A stretch of 64,000 nt of DNA from positions 89,795 through 153,794 of the forward strand of contig CAZOOV010000005.1 of the NCBI GenBank assembly GCA_964581515.1, given 5' to 3'. Under the pieces are notes generated by a model. The model did no database searches. It had not been told where the DNA came from and worked only from the letters and a program-made list of their open reading frames with translations. Of this stretch, positions 8,575 to 17,683 are shown in pieces (position 1 is the stretch's first letter; each line of letters starts with the position of its first letter). Source of the stretch: JACJVV01 sp964581515 (lineage in GTDB: Archaea; Nanobdellota; Nanobdellia; Woesearchaeales; JACJVV01). The translations under genes were made by a program, and so were the position numbers.

Positions 8575-9993
8575 ATGAGCGATAAATTCACATCAGATAT
8601 TGTAATAGGACTTGAGATCCACATAGAGCTTAATACAAACAGTAAGCTTTTTTGTAGTTGTCCTACTAAAGGAAGTGAAGATCCAAATACTAGAACTTGC
8701 CCTGTTTGTTTAGGACATCCTGGAAGTAAACCAGTATTGAATGCTAAGGCTGTTGAGTTTGCTATAAAACTAGGACTTGCATTAAACTGCAAGATTGATA
8801 AAGAATTGGTATTTAGCAGAAAGAGTTATTTCTATCCGGACATGGCAAAGAATTATCAGATTACACAATATGAACAACCATTATGTGTAGGAGGATTTCT
8901 ACAGCTCAAAAATGGCAAAAAGGTAAATCTTACAAGAATACATATGGAAGAAGATCCTGCAGCATTAGTACATCCTTCAGGAATGCACGGTTCTGAATAT
9001 GTCTTAGTCGACTATAACAGAAGTGGAAATCCCTTATGTGAAATTGTTACAGAGCCTGATATGACTTCTCCTGAAGAAGCAAGGGAATTTATGAAGAAAT
9101 TAATTACAGTACTTGAATATCTAGAGATATTTGATGTAAATGAAGGAATAATAAAAGCAGATGCAAACATATCAATCAAAGAATCAGGTTATATAAGAAG
9201 CGAAGTAAAGAATGTAACTGGATTTAAAGAGATTGAAAGGGCACTAATGTATGAAGTTGAAAGACAAAAAAGAGCTGCTAAAGATAATGAGCCTTTTGTT
9301 CAAGATACCAGAAGCTGGGATCCGGATGTCGGGATAAGCAAGAGAATGAGAACAAAAGAAACAGAAGAAGATTATGGTTATATTATTGATCCTGACCTTG
9401 TCGTTACTGAGATAACTGAAGAGATGGTATCTTCAATCAAGGAAAAGATGCCTGAAATGGCAGATGAAAAACACAGCAAATTCAAAGACCAAGGAGTTGC
9501 CGATGATAATGCTGAGATTATATCAAAAGATAAGGGACTGGCTAAAATATATGAAATGATTTCAAAAGAGATTGATGCAGAAAAAGCATCTAAATGGGCT
9601 AGACGTGATTTAATGAAAGCATTAAATTATCATAAGAAGAGCACATCTGATTTAGATACAAATAAGGTTATTCCTAAATTTATTAAGATACTTAAGGCTG
9701 AAACTGGGGGGATGATAACTCCTAAAGTCGCTTTTATGGCGACATCTTCTGTTGTAGCTGATTCTGAATTTGACGTTGATTCTGAACTTGAAAAGAATAA
9801 GAGTGTAGATGATGATTCTGCTATAGAAGATATGTGTAAAGAAGTAATTAAAGAACAATCAGCAGCAGTTGAACAAGTGAAAGCTGGTGAAGAGAAAGGA
9901 ATCAATTTCCTGATAGGGCAAGTTATGAGAAAGAGCCAAGGGAAAGCTAATGCTGGCAAAGTTAAAGAACTTATGTTAAAACTGATTAAGTAA
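8575..9993 (+). CDS. gatB: Aspartyl/glutamyl-tRNA amidotransferase subunit B
   Basis: The 472-residue kinase-like subunit activates the tRNA-bound carboxylate with ATP and transfers ammonia. The family start is clear: IVIGLEIHIELNTNSKLFC, with zinc-ligand cysteines in CSCP and CPVCLGHPGSKPVLN, then SRKSYFYPDMAKNYQITQY and RIHMEEDPAAL. A helical YqeY-like tail (last about 140 residues) binds the tRNA. GatDE, the archaeal Glu-tRNA(Gln) enzyme, is not in this window. The next gene starts directly after its stop codon. Confidence 0.95.
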   Translation: MSDKFTSDIVIGLEIHIELNTNSKLFCSCPTKGSEDPNTRTCPVCLGHPGSKPVLNAKAVEFAIKLGLALNCKIDKELVFSRKSYFYPDMAKNYQITQYEQPLCVGGFLQLKNGKKVNLTRIHMEEDPAALVHPSGMHGSEYVLVDYNRSGNPLCEIVTEPDMTSPEEAREFMKKLITVLEYLEIFDVNEGIIKADANISIKESGYIRSEVKNVTGFKEIERALMYEVERQKRAAKDNEPFVQDTRSWDPDVGISKRMRTKETEEDYGYIIDPDLVVTEITEEMVSSIKEKMPEMADEKHSKFKDQGVADDNAEIISKDKGLAKIYEMISKEIDAEKASKWARRDLMKALNYHKKSTSDLDTNKVIPKFIKILKAETGGMITPKVAFMATSSVVADSEFDVDSELEKNKSVDDDSAIEDMCKEVIKEQSAAVEQVKAGEEKGINFLIGQVMRKSQGKANAGKVKELMLKLIK

Positions 9994-10833
9994 ATGATAG
10001 GAATTATATTTGCATTAGGAGCAGCTGTTTCTTCAGGTGTTGGAAGAGTATTACATAGGCATTTACTGCCCAAACATGATTTAATTGCATATTCTTTTGT
10101 ATTTCATGTATTAGTTGCATTATTCTTATTCCCATATTTCATAATCAGTTTCTCATTACCATCAACAATAACTGCCTGGTGGTATGTTATTATCTCTGGC
10201 ATATTATGGATATTAATAACTATAGCAAGCTTTAAAGCTTTTCAACTGCTTGAAGTATCAGTAAAGGTGGTTGTAGATAAATTAAGAATAATATTCGTAC
10301 TACTTTTTGGAATATTCATATTCAATGAATCAGTCAGTATTGAAAAATTACTAGGAACAATGCTTATATTCGGAGGAGTTATCTTTATTTCCTATTCAAA
10401 GCATGCAAAAAAGATTCAGAAAAAAGGACTCATGTATGCATTTATATCAACAATTCTTATCGCAATAGTTACATTTGTAGATAAACATGCAATTAACTTT
10501 TTCAATCCAGGGATGTTTGCTTTCTTCAGCTTCTTTACACCTCTTTTCTTCTTTGGTCCACTAAGCCTAAATAAGAGAAAAGAAGTAATCAAATTATGGA
10601 AACATTGGCATTATATATTAGCAGTAGGAATCACTGCAGGGTTATATTATGTTTTTGTCTTATTTGCTTATAAGCACATAGATGCATCAATAGTTATCCC
10701 TATTGTTGAAATCAGCGTGTTAATAACATGTATCGGAGGTATTATTTTTTTGCATGAGAAAAAAAATATATGGAGAAAAGTTATTTCTGCTCTGATTGTC
10801 ATTGCAGGAGCTATAATTCTTAGCCTACATTAA
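9994..10833 (+). CDS. EamA/DMT-superfamily membrane transporter
   Basis: The protein has 279 residues and about ten hydrophobic helices in two repeats, the layout of EamA drug/metabolite transporters. Markers are the first-repeat end LRIIFVLLFGIFIFNESVS and the second-repeat end IPIVEISVLITCIGGIIF with HEKK. It starts immediately at the gatB stop, so it is probably translated from the same mRNA. The substrate cannot be read from the sequence. A second, clearly different family member lies at 23987-24841. Confidence 0.88.
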   Translation: MIGIIFALGAAVSSGVGRVLHRHLLPKHDLIAYSFVFHVLVALFLFPYFIISFSLPSTITAWWYVIISGILWILITIASFKAFQLLEVSVKVVVDKLRIIFVLLFGIFIFNESVSIEKLLGTMLIFGGVIFISYSKHAKKIQKKGLMYAFISTILIAIVTFVDKHAINFFNPGMFAFFSFFTPLFFFGPLSLNKRKEVIKLWKHWHYILAVGITAGLYYVFVLFAYKHIDASIVIPIVEISVLITCIGGIIFLHEKKNIWRKVISALIVIAGAIILSLH

Positions 10834-10860
10834 TAATTATTAAGTATATTAGAAATCTAT

Positions 10861-11601
10861 TTAATTACAGGAATCCCACATGAATTGAAAGAATTTTCTA
10901 TATCCATCAGCGAGTTTCTGGCTTTTCATAACAAACTGTATTGGTTCATCTGGAAGCTGGCCTGGCTGAACACCTATAAAAGTAACAACATAAGGTCCAA
11001 AGATATCGACCATTGTTGGACTGGAATAATCTTTAGGAAGAAACTTATATGGTTTTCCTACAAATTTTAATATATCTGGCATTTCTTTTTTGACTTCCTG
11101 ATCAAAAATATGCTTAAATTTAATTCCAAGTTTTTTACGTTCTCTTTGAAAATGAGGGAGAAAATGCTTTAATCGAGGATCAAGCCACATTGCTTTTGCC
11201 CCAATAAAATAAACTGTCTCTTTTGTCTTTAGAATTAGATTTAGATAATTCTTAACACCTTCAATACCTTTATAGATATATGCCTCTTCTTTTTCATCAA
11301 TTGCTTGATACCTGGCCTGCATTTCAGGCATGAAATTATTCACTTTTTCTTCTTTCTCTTTCAAGAGACTAAGAAGTTTTTGGGGGTTTGCGGGCTTAAA
11401 GTTCTTCTCGCCTTTTACAAACACTTCAGAAGCAAGACCTTTCTCTATAAGCTTGCTGAGAGCATCATACACATTCCTCCTATGTACGCTAGATTCAAGA
11501 GAGATGGATTGAACAGAAGATTCACCTATCTTAAGTAGAGCTTCATACACCCTTGATTCATTAGGGCTTAAACCCACATCCCTAAACAATTCTTCATACA
11601 T
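10861..11601 (-). CDS. TrmB-family transcriptional regulator
   Basis: The 246-residue protein has an N-terminal winged helix (MYEELFRDVGLSPNESRVYE..., recognition region VHRRNVYDALSKLIEKGL) followed by a coiled coil and a C-terminal sensing domain of TrmB type. TrmB proteins usually control sugar or maltose uptake genes, but no effector can be assigned here. It is divergent from the small-gene cassette at 11743, and the two promoters share the interval 11602-11742. It is more distant from the two TrmB-like proteins at 28519 and 39045 than those are from each other. Confidence 0.85.
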   Translation of the reverse strand: MYEELFRDVGLSPNESRVYEALLKIGESSVQSISLESSVHRRNVYDALSKLIEKGLASEVFVKGEKNFKPANPQKLLSLLKEKEEKVNNFMPEMQARYQAIDEKEEAYIYKGIEGVKNYLNLILKTKETVYFIGAKAMWLDPRLKHFLPHFQRERKKLGIKFKHIFDQEVKKEMPDILKFVGKPYKFLPKDYSSPTMVDIFGPYVVTFIGVQPGQLPDEPIQFVMKSQKLADGYRKFFQFMWDSCN

Positions 11602-11742
11602 AATATTTTATAGGCACTATATATTTATATGTTTTTGGGCATTTTGGTGATAATTACCACCACCAAAGTATATATAATTAAGAGGTTTTGCTACTAAATA
11701 GGTGTTTTTTGACTTCTAAGGTAGTTATACGAGGTGAGAAGA

Positions 11743-12063
11743 ATGACGTATAAAATAAAATGCAATATAGGAGGAGTAAAGTTCAGATACAAAGAGGATA
11801 ATTTAGAAAACATAACGGGCAGATTTGCCGAAGAATACAGAAAAGGGATACAAAAACAGAAGATATATTCGGGGATCGGAATCCTTGCAGATATTGGATT
11901 TGGATGCTTACTCGCTGCATATGAAGGAAATAGTGCAATAGAAGCAATGGGTTGGTTTGCTATAGGTGGCAATCTTATGATAGATTTTAACAAGTTTGTA
12001 AGTGCATATAGCGCTGAATTAAGAGAGAAAACTAAAAAGGTGATGCAATATGGAACTGACTAG
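11743..12063 (+). CDS. Unknown small membrane protein, first gene of SD-led cassette
   Basis: I do not recognise this protein of about 106 residues. It starts with a basic segment (MTYKIKCNIGGVKFRYKED), then has two hydrophobic stretches (IYSGIGILADIGFGCLLAAY and AMGWFAIGGNLMI) and a charged C-terminus. A GTG at 11734 is also in frame, but GAGGTGAG at 11731-11738 is a Shine-Dalgarno sequence correctly placed for the ATG at 11743. A TATA-like box lies at about 11665-11673, giving a leader of about 50 nt. The gene overlaps the next by 14 nt. Confidence 0.6.
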   Translation: MTYKIKCNIGGVKFRYKEDNLENITGRFAEEYRKGIQKQKIYSGIGILADIGFGCLLAAYEGNSAIEAMGWFAIGGNLMIDFNKFVSAYSAELREKTKKVMQYGTD

Positions 12064-12526
12064 TTTTCATAATGAATATCGGATAAGAAGTAATGAAGTA
12101 CACCATAATGCATGGGGTAAATTAAGTGCATCCCCCAGGAGGATAAGAAGTAGTTTTTTAACAGATCTAAATGATTATTATAAAAGACCTCAAATGGTAA
12201 CTGTGAAAATAGGAGGATTACAATATGGACCATATTGGGATTATCCTTGCAAAGACAAAATGTTAGGTACTGCGGAAGAAAGCTTAGGTGTTGAATTAAG
12301 TGATAAACTAGCAGAAGAATTTTCAGATTTATCAATAATCATGGAATTTGATATCCATTTGCAAGATAAATACTATAAAGCAGAAAATGGAGAAGCAAGA
12401 GAATTAGTAAGACCATACATAATGGAATTCTTTGATTATATGAGAGAAGACCTAAGGAAAAATAAAGAAATAATCATGAAGATTGATGAAGGAGGTATAA
12501 AAAATGAAAGTAGCAGAAAACGTTAA
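12050..12526 (+). CDS. Unknown protein, second gene of SD-led cassette
   Basis: This unrecognised 158-residue protein is soluble by composition, with an aromatic-rich core (QYGPYWDYPCKDK) and a helical acidic C-terminal half ending in a basic tail. AAGGTGAT about 6 nt upstream of the ATG acts as a ribosome binding site inside the previous gene. The overlaps on both sides indicate a tight translational unit with 11743 and 12504. No transfer signature, integrase or toxin motif is visible. Confidence 0.6.
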   Translation: MELTSFHNEYRIRSNEVHHNAWGKLSASPRRIRSSFLTDLNDYYKRPQMVTVKIGGLQYGPYWDYPCKDKMLGTAEESLGVELSDKLAEEFSDLSIIMEFDIHLQDKYYKAENGEARELVRPYIMEFFDYMREDLRKNKEIIMKIDEGGIKNESSRKR

Positions 12527-12713
12527 TATTGATACATTCCTAGAAAGAGTGAAAGGAACATATATGGGGAATAATTATGTCTACCAAGTAAGGGTGCAAT
12601 TTGATGATGGTGGACCACCTTTAGAACTTAAATATACAACACAGAAAGGAACAAGTATAGACCAAAGCCTAAGAAAAGGAACAATTGAAAGCAGTACTGA
12701 TTATTTAGTCTAA
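12504..12713 (+). CDS. Unknown small protein, third gene of SD-led cassette
   Basis: This 69-residue protein (MKVAENVNIDTFLERVKGTY...) is not recognised. It looks like a small alpha/beta domain and has no membrane segment. It is preceded by a strong Shine-Dalgarno GGAGGT at 12491-12496 and starts within the end of the previous gene. Its length and coupling suggest a partner or regulator of the two upstream products. Confidence 0.55.
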   Translation: MKVAENVNIDTFLERVKGTYMGNNYVYQVRVQFDDGGPPLELKYTTQKGTSIDQSLRKGTIESSTDYLV

Positions 12714-12809
12714 TTGAGAAGGGAGAGTGACATAAAGAAAGAAAAGTGCAACCAGGACAATGAAGATGAATTGATGTTATTAGAAATTAAAAAAGAGCTT
12801 AATCTTTGA
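12714..12809 (+). CDS. Possible 31-residue ORF coupled to the cassette
   Basis: A TTG codon follows the TAA stop of the previous gene with no gap and opens a 31-codon frame of charged composition (KKEKCNQDNEDELML). Its end overlaps the 3' end of mre11 on the opposite strand. The abutting stop/start would permit reinitiation, but TTG is weak and the ORF may be chance. Confidence 0.2.
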   Translation: MRRESDIKKEKCNQDNEDELMLLEIKKELNL

Positions 12810-14043
12810 GAAGTTCAACATCTTTCAATATCCTGTCTTCGTATGTAGCGTTAGTCTCTCCTTCCATTTTTTCTTTGGAAAGCTGACCTATCAGAGACAG
12901 GATCATTGACTTCTCATGATCCGTATCAAGCCCTTCAATCTTAGTCTGGCCAAGATGCTCATCTATCACTTCTTGTTCAAGTATTTCTGGATTGAATGAT
13001 TTCTTTACTTCTGTAAAGTCGGTTGATGCTATAGCAGTAGTATTTTTCATGACAAAATAAGCCCCTTTCTCGTATAAACCGTGCATAATTGTCTTTAAGT
13101 CTATATCTAAGAGTTTACCAAGCTTAAGCTTGCCTTTGAGCCTAATTAGAATAATCTTATCACCTACATCTTTGTCCCTGAATCCTTCATGAAGCTTGAG
13201 CTCTACTTGTTCAGGAGTAAGATTAAGACAATCTACTTCAACAAATATTGTATCTTTTAATTTAATTGCCTTGTACTCTATATTACCCTCATTATAAATA
13301 AAATATCCACCATGTTTTAATTTTTCTAATTCTGAGAAAGAATTAGGAAATAATGGGCCTGGATAAATTACATTTTTGTAACCTTCAAAAGATTTATTCT
13401 CTATAATATGAACATGCCCTCCTGCGTAATAGTCAAATCCTTTTGGAAGGAGGGAAATCGGAGAAGAATCCATTTTAGCAAGATCTTCTGGTTTCAATTC
13501 ATCAATTGCTGTGTGGAAAAGAAATATCTTAAAACCTTGTTCAGATTCGAGCAAGGATTGATCAATGGATTCATAATAAGATTTTTCAAGCATGTTCTTC
13601 TTTCCAAGCATACCTGTGAGTTTTACTCCTGTCTTTTTGTCTTCTGTGAAAATAAGTTGTATCTTATTATTTTCGTTATTTTTGTTGTCTTTGTTACCTT
13701 CATTATCCTCAATCTGTTTTGCTTTAACTACATTTATGAGCATATCAGCATGTTCAAGCACTTCAAGCATAGTCTTTCCAGAAGGAGAATAATCGTGGCT
13801 TCCAGGAATGATATAAACAGGAATATTATTTTGTTTTAATCTTTTCAACTGCTTGACGGTTTCTTTAATAAAATCGATATTTGGCAAAGATGTATTGAAA
13901 ATATCTCCTGCAATCATAATAAAATCTACATTTTCTTCAATACATTCATCTATTGCTTGCTTAAATGCAACAATCGTCAAGCTAGACATCTTTGGCTCTC
14001 TCCAACCACCAATATGAAGGTCAGCCATATGAGCGAATTTCAT
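12799..14043 (-). CDS. mre11: Mre11/SbcD-type DNA double-strand break repair nuclease
   Basis: The 414-residue protein carries the calcineurin-like phosphoesterase metal motifs of Mre11: HMADLHIGG (5-13), IAGDIFN (44-50), PGSHDYS (80-86, where Ser replaces the Asn of GNHD as in several archaeal Mre11 proteins), a conserved His in FHTAIDE and GGHVHI near 210. Mre11 works with Rad50 in end resection; Rad50, HerA and NurA are not in this window. The C-terminal 120 residues are the capping and partner-binding region. It is followed on the same strand only by the convergent small cassette. Confidence 0.92.
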   Translation of the reverse strand: MKFAHMADLHIGGWREPKMSSLTIVAFKQAIDECIEENVDFIMIAGDIFNTSLPNIDFIKETVKQLKRLKQNNIPVYIIPGSHDYSPSGKTMLEVLEHADMLINVVKAKQIEDNEGNKDNKNNENNKIQLIFTEDKKTGVKLTGMLGKKNMLEKSYYESIDQSLLESEQGFKIFLFHTAIDELKPEDLAKMDSSPISLLPKGFDYYAGGHVHIIENKSFEGYKNVIYPGPLFPNSFSELEKLKHGGYFIYNEGNIEYKAIKLKDTIFVEVDCLNLTPEQVELKLHEGFRDKDVGDKIILIRLKGKLKLGKLLDIDLKTIMHGLYEKGAYFVMKNTTAIASTDFTEVKKSFNPEILEQEVIDEHLGQTKIEGLDTDHEKSMILSLIGQLSKEKMEGETNATYEDRILKDVELLKD

Positions 14044-14181
14044 GATAGAAATTGATAACTATAATAGATATATAAAAGGTTTTATGTGAAATGTCTAATG
14101 AAAATTTGAGGAAATAAAGAGATCAATAATTAAAAAAAATAAATATAATATGAAATAGTAAAAATTAAAAGAATCAACTAA

Positions 14182-15993
14182 TTATTTCTTCAACATTATC
14201 TCAATCATTGATGAATATGCTGGTCTTGCTAAAAGAACACCAATACCCACTCCCACCATTGTAGTGATTGCAAACCCTCTTAGGAGTCCTGCACCAGCAA
14301 AGTAAAGCGGTACCATTGCACTAAATGTTGTAAGTCCAGCCACAAATATTATTGAGAAAGCTCTCTTAAGCTTTTGTAACCATGTTAATACCTCTGAAGA
14401 CTTCTTCAAAGCTTCATCTGTGATGATGATAAGATGGTCTACACCAGTCCCTATTACAATGATTATACCTGCAATAGCTGCCATATCCAGTTTCCAATTC
14501 ATATAAGCTGCAAATCCAAGTAAAATTATCATCTCTGAAAGAATAGTTAATATTATTGGAACAACAACATGTATCTTTTTATATACAATAAACATAATCA
14601 ATACTACTGCTAAAAGTGCTACAAATCCAACTAAGATTGCATTATTAAGGAACTCTTTTCCGAGTGAAGCTGAAATTGTATCAGTCTTTGTTAGATTAAC
14701 AGTTACAGGCAATGAACCAGTCTTCAAAAGCGTCTGCATTTTCCTCATATTATCAAGAGTAATCTGTTGTGCTTCTTGAGGATTTGATCCTATGCCAGAA
14801 CCTGAAATCTGTATATCTGTTATTGCTCTTCCTTTCAAATCTGCACCGATATTTAATGATTCTGTTGGATGGCCATCAAGATAAAAGTCTAGTTTCTGAT
14901 CAAGATATTGATCTTCTTTTGGAATAACTTGGCCTTGGTCATTTACAGTGATTACACCTAATTTAGATGTTTCTTCTGCTTGTTTTTCAGCTGCTTCTTG
15001 TGAAAGTATTATACCAAACCTATATCTACAAGAATATAATTCATCATCTACTTGACTACATGGTTTAAAAGGATCAAGCCCTACACCTTCTCCTCCCATC
15101 CTTACATTCTTTATACCTTTGTCTCCTGTGAAAACTGTAACGTTCATTACTTTTGCTTCAAACACCCCTTGTTCCATAACTAATGATTTAACTTCTTCTT
15201 GACTAGCTCCTGGAACTTCAACCATAATATATCGTTTACCTGTCAAGTCAAATATAGGTTTTGGCTTGATATTAGATAATCCATAAACGTCTATTCTTCT
15301 TGTCATCTGTGTTATTAAAGTACTGAAATCCTCATCAGAGGTATTTGCTTCTGGTTCTAAAATAACACGTGTTCCTCCAGCAAGATCAAGTCCTTTTTGG
15401 ATGTTTGAAAATGGTGCATCTATAACCTTTAAGCCAATATCTTCTACTCCTAGAATATGTTCTATTGTTTTATTTCGTGTAATCTCTTCTTGTAATATCT
15501 TATTTATGAATGTACCTGTAGCGTCTGTAAATATTTCATAACCCTCATATGTAGAAGTAGCACTTTCATAGGTATCGTTTGCTTCAAAATAAACTTTCTC
15601 TGTTTTATTAACAGTTACAGTTTCAAGTTCTGCTGTTACTTCAACATCTATTATAGGCTGTAATTTTGGGAAATAATCTTTAATATTTGTCCTTATTTGT
15701 ATAGTATCGTATGGTTGAAGTTTACTTATTTCATCCAAAGTTGAATAATAATCATCAAGCCCATTTATATCATTACCATTCATAGAATATATTATTTCAT
15801 AACTCCTAGGTTTAGTACCTTGTTCTGGTAAAGAAATACCAGCAGTATCTGCGGAACTATTAGCACCTACAAATGTAATAGAAACTCCTTTTGGACTAAG
15901 ATCGGGATTAATTGCTAAGAGTGAACCAAATACGAATAATAAAAGCAAGATAATTCTCCAATTTGTAAATAGTTTCTTTATTTTTCTGTTCAT
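14182..15993 (-). CDS. secD: Preprotein translocase accessory subunit SecD
   Basis: The 603-residue protein has an N-terminal transmembrane helix (IILLLLFVFGSLLAINPDLSPKG), a large extracellular P1-type domain including GLDLAGGTRVILEPE, and a C-terminal block of five transmembrane helices with NAILVGFVALLAVVLIMF and IGTGVDHLIIITDE. SecDF uses the ion gradient to help complete export through SecYE. Its start overlaps the secF stop by 4 nt (ATGA). The insertion between the two periplasm-facing halves is of normal archaeal size. Confidence 0.94.
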   Translation of the reverse strand: MNRKIKKLFTNWRIILLLLFVFGSLLAINPDLSPKGVSITFVGANSSADTAGISLPEQGTKPRSYEIIYSMNGNDINGLDDYYSTLDEISKLQPYDTIQIRTNIKDYFPKLQPIIDVEVTAELETVTVNKTEKVYFEANDTYESATSTYEGYEIFTDATGTFINKILQEEITRNKTIEHILGVEDIGLKVIDAPFSNIQKGLDLAGGTRVILEPEANTSDEDFSTLITQMTRRIDVYGLSNIKPKPIFDLTGKRYIMVEVPGASQEEVKSLVMEQGVFEAKVMNVTVFTGDKGIKNVRMGGEGVGLDPFKPCSQVDDELYSCRYRFGIILSQEAAEKQAEETSKLGVITVNDQGQVIPKEDQYLDQKLDFYLDGHPTESLNIGADLKGRAITDIQISGSGIGSNPQEAQQITLDNMRKMQTLLKTGSLPVTVNLTKTDTISASLGKEFLNNAILVGFVALLAVVLIMFIVYKKIHVVVPIILTILSEMIILLGFAAYMNWKLDMAAIAGIIIVIGTGVDHLIIITDEALKKSSEVLTWLQKLKRAFSIIFVAGLTTFSAMVPLYFAGAGLLRGFAITTMVGVGIGVLLARPAYSSMIEIMLKK

Positions 15994-17009
15994 TCTTGCT
16001 TACCTACTTTAGATTTTTCTTTGTTTTCTAAATACCAACGTAAAATACCTACATTTTGTATCCATGTACTAACTTGGTCAACTAATATCCCAATCAATAA
16101 AATAATCATAATCTGTTTTATGACATCTGAAGATGTTATAGATAAAGCAATCACGATTGCTATAAAAGTTGTAAAGTTCATTAATATGCCTGTTTTGAAT
16201 GCTGAAAATATCCTTTTTAGGACTGTACCTTCTTTTCTTTTTAGAACACGGGTAGTAAGAAGAATATCTGTATCAACAGAATACCCAATAAGCATCAAAA
16301 ATGCTGCAAGACCTGCAGTGGATATATTTATACCAATTATGTTCACAATAGCTATTGTAATAACAATATCAGCAACAGCTGCAGCAATTACTGCCACACT
16401 CGGAATAAATGTCTTGAATGTTATAGCAACAATTATTGCCATAAGTATAAATGAGAACAAAAGAGCAATCATAGTCTGTTTAAAGAATGATTTACCAATA
16501 CTTGCTCCAACTCCTTCAGTTGAATAATCATCTTCTACAACATTGAATTTTTCGCCAATTGCTAAAACAAGAGAGTTAATCGCAGTCTCATCATTAAGAT
16601 CAAGTCCTGACTCGACAATAAAGGCTATTGTCCTTCCCCCAGATTGTACATTTCTAACATTTGTAGAAAAACCTTTTTTTGAAAGATGATCTTGCATAAA
16701 CACTGTATCTACTGGAATTTCAGTAGGAAATGATAAAGTAACACCTCCTTTCAAGGAGATATCCCTATTAATAAAATAATGGTCTTCGCTACTTGCAACC
16801 TGATATGAAATCTGCACTAAAGCAAGAACAAATAGTATAAGCGGAATTAACAATAGTAGTTTGTATTTATTAATATATAAATCTGTAAAATAGTTTTGTT
16901 TAGATGATTTTGGCTGTTGTGTTGATACTTCTTCCTGAGTAGAAGGTTGTTGTTCATTTAACAAAAGTTTTTTCTTTTGTCTTAGCCGTTTTTCTGCTCT
17001 CTTTGTCAT
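15990..17009 (-). CDS. secF: Preprotein translocase accessory subunit SecF
   Basis: This 339-residue partner of SecD has a basic Gln-rich cytoplasmic N-terminus, a first membrane helix (LLLLIPLILFVLALVQI), the external loop with DISLKGGVTLSF, and five C-terminal helices. LIGYSVDTDILLTTRVLKR is the family hallmark. It lies 36 nt after nac and is coupled to secD by a 4-nt overlap. A TATA-like sequence (gatatatttaaagg) just upstream suggests it can also be transcribed separately from nac. Confidence 0.94.
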   Translation of the reverse strand: MTKRAEKRLRQKKKLLLNEQQPSTQEEVSTQQPKSSKQNYFTDLYINKYKLLLLIPLILFVLALVQISYQVASSEDHYFINRDISLKGGVTLSFPTEIPVDTVFMQDHLSKKGFSTNVRNVQSGGRTIAFIVESGLDLNDETAINSLVLAIGEKFNVVEDDYSTEGVGASIGKSFFKQTMIALLFSFILMAIIVAITFKTFIPSVAVIAAAVADIVITIAIVNIIGINISTAGLAAFLMLIGYSVDTDILLTTRVLKRKEGTVLKRIFSAFKTGILMNFTTFIAIVIALSITSSDVIKQIMIILLIGILVDQVSTWIQNVGILRWYLENKEKSKVGKQE

Positions 17010-17045
17010 TATAATTCACATATCCTTTAAATATATCCTTAATTT

Positions 17046-17402
17046 TTATTCTGAACTCTCTTCATCTTGTTTTAAAGAAAGAATCGCCTTAGCAAGATCG
17101 CCGTTAGCATTTTCTATTGCTGTTTTTGCTTCATCAACAGAAACTCCTGTTTGATCCACAACTGTTTGGACATCTTCCTCATTAATATCAGGCGTTGTAT
17201 CCAAAGATTGTTCTTCAGGAACACCTACAACCTGAAATGTTTCCTGACCCATCATATTGACTTTAGAAACTTCTGGATTATTAAAAACAAGCATCTTATC
17301 TGCTGTCTTAATTATCACTTGAGTAGCTTCGAGTCCAGTCTGTGCTACACCCATACGCTTCATCATTTGTTTCATTTGACGTGAGTTCATTCCTGGAAGC
17401 AT
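17046..17402 (-). CDS. nac: Nascent polypeptide-associated complex protein (archaeal NAC alpha)
   Basis: The 118-residue protein begins MLPGMNSRQMKQMMKRMG, the usual archaeal NAC start, continues with the NAC beta-barrel (ATQVIIKTADKMLVFNNPEV, then QETFQVVGVPEE) and ends with a UBA domain (EEDVQTVVDQTGVSVDEAK). Archaeal NAC is a ribosome-bound homodimer that shields nascent chains. Its location between Sec61 beta and SecFD groups co-translational targeting and export functions. Confidence 0.95.
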   Translation of the reverse strand: MLPGMNSRQMKQMMKRMGVAQTGLEATQVIIKTADKMLVFNNPEVSKVNMMGQETFQVVGVPEEQSLDTTPDINEEDVQTVVDQTGVSVDEAKTAIENANGDLAKAILSLKQDEESSE

Positions 17403-17465
17403 TTGTTTTACACCTGTTTTCTGATTTATGAAATTATTAATATTAATATAAATCTATCTATAAAC

Positions 17466-17639
17466 TTATCCTAGAAGGCCTGCGCCTACTTTATGCAATA
17501 CTATAATAATTAAAATCACAGCAATGATAAGAATAACGACATTAATAGGTTTAATACTGAATTTTGTTGTAGATTCTTCAAAATATCTTGTAATACCTGC
17601 GCCTGACATAGGCATATTAACTTTATTATCACGTGCCAT
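17466..17639 (-). CDS. Preprotein translocase subunit Sec61 beta (SecG-like)
   Basis: This short gene encodes 57 residues: a polar cytoplasmic N-terminus with MPMSGAGITRYFEE, the conserved KFSIKPINVV run, and one C-terminal transmembrane helix (VILIIAVILIIIVLHKVG) ending GAGLLG. That is the tail-anchored layout of archaeal Sec61 beta, including the glycine-rich segment before the membrane. AAGGAGTGA at 17645-17653 on the coding strand is a Shine-Dalgarno sequence. It lies between the RNase P RNA and nac. Confidence 0.9.
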   Translation of the reverse strand: MARDNKVNMPMSGAGITRYFEESTTKFSIKPINVVILIIAVILIIIVLHKVGAGLLG

Positions 17640-17683
17640 TTTTCACTCCTTTTGGTTTTAATCTGATAATCTTAAATAAAGGT

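Noticed and set aside
12799..14043. Loss of Mre11 activity from GSHD instead of GNHD
   Set aside because: The GSHDYS form is a known variant in archaeal Mre11 proteins and the other metal ligands are present.
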